A stretch of 64,000 bases of DNA from DYKG01 sp964596185 (GTDB lineage Bacteria; Muiribacteriota; Ozemobacteria; Ozemobacterales; Ozemobacteraceae). The notes beneath the pieces are model-generated. The model worked only from the letters and a program-made list of their open reading frames with translations. It had not been told where the DNA came from and did not search any database. Positions 61,396 through 64,000 of the stretch are shown here, one piece after another; position 1 is the first letter of the stretch; the number at the start of each line of letters is the position of its first letter. The DNA lies in contig CAZQUE010000003.1 in assembly GCA_964596185.1 (NCBI GenBank), positions 1 through 64,000 of the forward strand, read 5' to 3'. Made by a program: the position numbers and the translations under genes.

Positions 61396-63191
61396 AAAAG
61401 AGCAAAAGAGGCTTGAGTCTGATCGAGCTGATGATTGGTTTTCTTATCATTGGCGGCGTTACCATGGTCTACTTCAAAATGATGAATCTATCGCGGCGCA
61501 AAAGTCAGTTTTATTCTGAACATTTTATCGCTGCCCTGTTAGCTGGCAAAGTTGTCGAAAATTGTCTACAGGAAACCGAGATCAACCCCTATGGAATCGA
61601 AGCTCTCGGGCTTGCCGACGAAAATAAAAAGCCTTTCAAGGTTTCGACTTTGATTACCGATGGACAATCAGTTTTTTTCAAGTATCCTCAGATCACTGAA
61701 AAGGACAATCCCGAGCTTTTCAACCAGATAAAGAAGGATTTTCTTCTAAAAATTCAAACCGACGGCTCTAAAAAGAATCATTTTAGTGTGACGACAAGTT
61801 TCGACTGGGAGGCGACGACAGGTTCAGGTAATTTCGCCTACGATTGCTACTTTCCCGATTATGTAATGAAGCAGCATGCAACCTCGAGCTTTGCTTTTCC
61901 TGAAAATGAGCTTGAAAAGAAGGTGGTTGAAAGAATTCTCGGAGGGAAAGACGTCGCCCTGGCTGCGATCATACCTTCACCCAGCGCCGCAGAGCTGGCT
62001 TTAGCAACCGGACGCATTTATTTTTCCACGGCGGGTTTTTTATCTTCTTCACAGCTTAAATCTGCCAGTGCAGAGGCTCAACAAATTAAAAGCGAATCCT
62101 TATCTGCTGATTCGGAACGCTTTGCCAAGGGAACAGAAAAATATTTTGAAATTGCGCGGGATAGCCTGGATTTAATGCTTTATCTGAAGCCGCATATCGA
62201 ATACGTTGCCAAGAATATCAAAGCGGCCGAGTCGATGAAAACCTATTACCGGTATAGAATGAATGATTATCTGTATCGTTGTGGCAATGCCATGGCCAAG
62301 CTGCAGCAGCTTTTCTTCATCTGTGTGAACGAGGCAGCAAGTCGCTATAAACAGCAGATAAAAGAAGCCGGCGCCCTCAGAAGTCAGAGGTTTTTCGTTG
62401 AAAGATGCTTGAGCATGCACCGGATAATGTACTCGAACCGAAGTTTTTGCAGCGACGAGGTGTTCTGCTCAGCTAATGCTCAAAATGTTATCAAAGCTGA
62501 ATATTTTGATTTTCTGCAGGCTCTTTTAGCTCATTTTGAAACCAGAGACCCGGCTATTTTTCGTCTGGCCTCCCAGGAGAAAAAATTTGCCCGCGATGAA
62601 GCGATCAGAAAACGCTACTTTGCCTGCGATCTTACCAGTAAGCTGTTTAAAAGTATCGAAGAGCTTCTAAAGGTAATTCCGGCGGGCACTGCTGGTGGAA
62701 GTCTTTATAATGCAGGTGTTGTCGGTCAGACCAAGGGTGATGGCTCGGTTTCTGGAGCGGTAACCTGGGCTCGCGATCAGCTTAAAAGCGGGCAAAGAAA
62801 AGGATTGAACCAGAATAATGGCATGACATCGATTGATGAAACAGCCTGGGATGACTGGTGCCTTGCCTTTGTCAACTCGGCTTACGGCCACAAAATCGAT
62901 CATTTAAAGGCCGGCAGTGCTGTAGCCAGCATGAGATCATTCGACGCCGCAGGAAAATTGAAAAGTGATGAAAGACCACCTGCCGGAGCAATAATGTTTA
63001 CCGATGCTACCCCTTCAAATCCCTATGGACATATATTTATCGCCACCGGAAAGTACTCCGAAGATGGTGATCCTATCGTAGTAACGACTGGATCGCCGGG
63101 CTGGAGCGGCGTTAGAGAAATTACTTTAACTGAAATGCTTAACGCTGTGGGCGGTAAGGGGTTTTATCGTGGTTGGGCAAGTGTGGAATAA
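61392..63191 (+). CDS. prepilin fused to a CHAP-type peptidoglycan hydrolase domain
   Basis: 599 residues. The N-terminus KRG|LSLIELMIGFLIIGG is a prepilin peptidase signal (Glu +5). A long middle region with several Cys and helices (about 170-430) is unlike any family I recognise. The C-terminal about 130 residues resemble a CHAP amidase/endopeptidase: AVTWARDQLKSG, WDDWCLAFVNSAYG (Cys490 nucleophile), PPAGAIMFTDA and YGHIFIATG (His547). A pilin-like tip carrying a cell-wall-cleaving domain is unusual. Activity is inferred from motif positions. Confidence 0.8.
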   Translation: MKKSKRGLSLIELMIGFLIIGGVTMVYFKMMNLSRRKSQFYSEHFIAALLAGKVVENCLQETEINPYGIEALGLADENKKPFKVSTLITDGQSVFFKYPQITEKDNPELFNQIKKDFLLKIQTDGSKKNHFSVTTSFDWEATTGSGNFAYDCYFPDYVMKQHATSSFAFPENELEKKVVERILGGKDVALAAIIPSPSAAELALATGRIYFSTAGFLSSSQLKSASAEAQQIKSESLSADSERFAKGTEKYFEIARDSLDLMLYLKPHIEYVAKNIKAAESMKTYYRYRMNDYLYRCGNAMAKLQQLFFICVNEAASRYKQQIKEAGALRSQRFFVERCLSMHRIMYSNRSFCSDEVFCSANAQNVIKAEYFDFLQALLAHFETRDPAIFRLASQEKKFARDEAIRKRYFACDLTSKLFKSIEELLKVIPAGTAGGSLYNAGVVGQTKGDGSVSGAVTWARDQLKSGQRKGLNQNNGMTSIDETAWDDWCLAFVNSAYGHKIDHLKAGSAVASMRSFDAAGKLKSDERPPAGAIMFTDATPSNPYGHIFIATGKYSEDGDPIVVTTGSPGWSGVREITLTEMLNAVGGKGFYRGWASVE

Positions 63192-63203
63192 CGGAGAAAT
63201 CAA

Positions 63204-64000
63204 ATGAAAAATCATTTTAAACAAAAGTTTCGCGCAGGTTACGTTTTTCCGATGATTCTGCTGGCCACACTTTCAATCGCTTTTTTCATCATTGCACTCC
63301 ATCAGCTGGAAACTTCGCACCGTGATCAGTTGATGCACCTGAACACCTACCAGCACTCGTTGAATGTTGCCTATTCTGTTTGTGTCGAGCAACTCGCCCG
63401 ACTTAAAGAAAAGCAATGGGATGAGCGCTTTTTCAAGGGAAAGCCTTTCATTGCCGTAAACCAGAAACTGTTCAACTCAACCTATGACGTCTGTGTCGAA
63501 GATTACAACCCCGCTGATTTCATTTTTAACGTAAAAATTCGCACTACTTCGGCAGGAAAAAGCAATCTGTTTTACTGGCGCCAGAAATACATTCCGAACA
63601 TGCTTGATTTTACCAAGCTAACGGTGCCGATTTTCTTTGGTGACCTTGAACCTGAACTGTTTGAACCCGCCAGAAAGGCTGAACTTGATAAGATCGTCGA
63701 TGAAAAGCTCGAAAACTTTAAAGAAAACAAGGCGGTTGCCGAGAAAATCAACAAAGAACTGATAAATACTGCAAATCCTGAAGATGCTCTTGACAAAATA
63801 GGCGCATTACCCCCGGGAAAATCCGACGAAACCCTCGAAGGCAACAGCTTGCGTCCCGGGAACCTTCAGATTGCTACCAAGCCTTCAACTTCAGACAAAA
63901 TCGAAATTAAAAATGTCATTGGAGAGCTTAACGGTCTGGTCGAGGTTGTTGACCAAATAAAATATCCCGCCGAGGGCTCAAATATAACCGAAAACCTTCC
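63204..64000 (+). CDS. pilin-like protein, partial at the window end
   Basis: Starts at the ATG at 63204 with GGAG upstream, 12 bases after the prepilin-CHAP gene, and remains open to the end of the window (265 codons seen). The N-terminus MKNHFKQKFRAGYVFPMILLATLS has the G|Y and hydrophobic helix of a GspK/PilX-type minor pilin, but lacks the +5 Glu. The remainder is a charged, helical Lys/Glu-rich region. Probably the next subunit of the pseudopilus. Confidence 0.7.
   Translation, partial: MKNHFKQKFRAGYVFPMILLATLSIAFFIIALHQLETSHRDQLMHLNTYQHSLNVAYSVCVEQLARLKEKQWDERFFKGKPFIAVNQKLFNSTYDVCVEDYNPADFIFNVKIRTTSAGKSNLFYWRQKYIPNMLDFTKLTVPIFFGDLEPELFEPARKAELDKIVDEKLENFKENKAVAEKINKELINTANPEDALDKIGALPPGKSDETLEGNSLRPGNLQIATKPSTSDKIEIKNVIGELNGLVEVVDQIKYPAEGSNITENL

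Overview
This window looks like the replication-origin region of a diderm (Gram-negative type) bacterium from a deep-branching lineage. The outer membrane is indicated by an LptD/OstA-like protein, several beta-barrel candidates, lipoproteins and a SPOR protein. The gene content (HEAT-repeat proteins, a large Alu-bearing SRP RNA, DUF721/DciA and a RemB-like gene in the dnaA-gyrB block) is compatible with Candidatus Riflebacteria or a relative. That placement is an inference from gene style, not from a marker-gene tree. No rRNA, insertion sequence, prophage or CRISPR array was seen.

The layout is organised around a candidate oriC at about 39.74-40.26 kb. Everything to its left down to 28.6 kb reads leftward (dnaA, dciA, remB, gyrB, gyrA, an FtsB-like gene, four tRNAs, SRP RNA, dnaX). 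Almost everything to its right reads rightward. The intergenic region holds three DnaA-box-like sites at exactly 11-bp spacing next to an AT-rich stretch. A second gene-free block at 28.6-29.2 kb, below dnaX, carries interleaved inverted repeats, clustered TGTACA palindromes and two more DnaA-box-like sites.

Left arm (0-28.6 kb): secreted and TPR-type proteins; a methyltransferase pair; two overlapping membrane cyclase genes whose catalytic residues are complementary, so that together they would make one active site; an eight-gene leftward operon running from a lipoprotein through AmrS, SPOR, a CUT1 sugar ABC transporter without its ATPase, and Sel1 and beta-propeller proteins; CheY plus a HEAT-CheR fusion; a TPR protein; a split chromate transporter; and a FlgM-like anti-sigma gene behind a near-consensus FliA promoter.

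Right arm (40-64 kb): accB, a dihydrolipoyl dehydrogenase, a degenerate homoserine-dehydrogenase-like protein beside aspartokinase, an LptD-like protein, rpiB-upp-dCMP deaminase-murA-HEAT, xerD coupled to a 1001-residue outer-membrane protein, and a YejM-like sulfatase. Then comes a gene-free 1.1-kb stretch that I interpret as one very large structured non-coding RNA with its own promoter, a 16-bp closing helix and a terminator. The window ends with a CHASE2-SpoIIE phosphatase and a pseudopilin cluster, in which one prepilin carries a C-terminal CHAP-type hydrolase domain.

The observations most likely to be new are the giant RNA (57.4-58.5 kb), the split heterodimeric cyclase (5.1-10.9 kb), the prepilin-CHAP fusion (61.4-63.2 kb) and the paired leader elements before the LptD-like gene and xerD.
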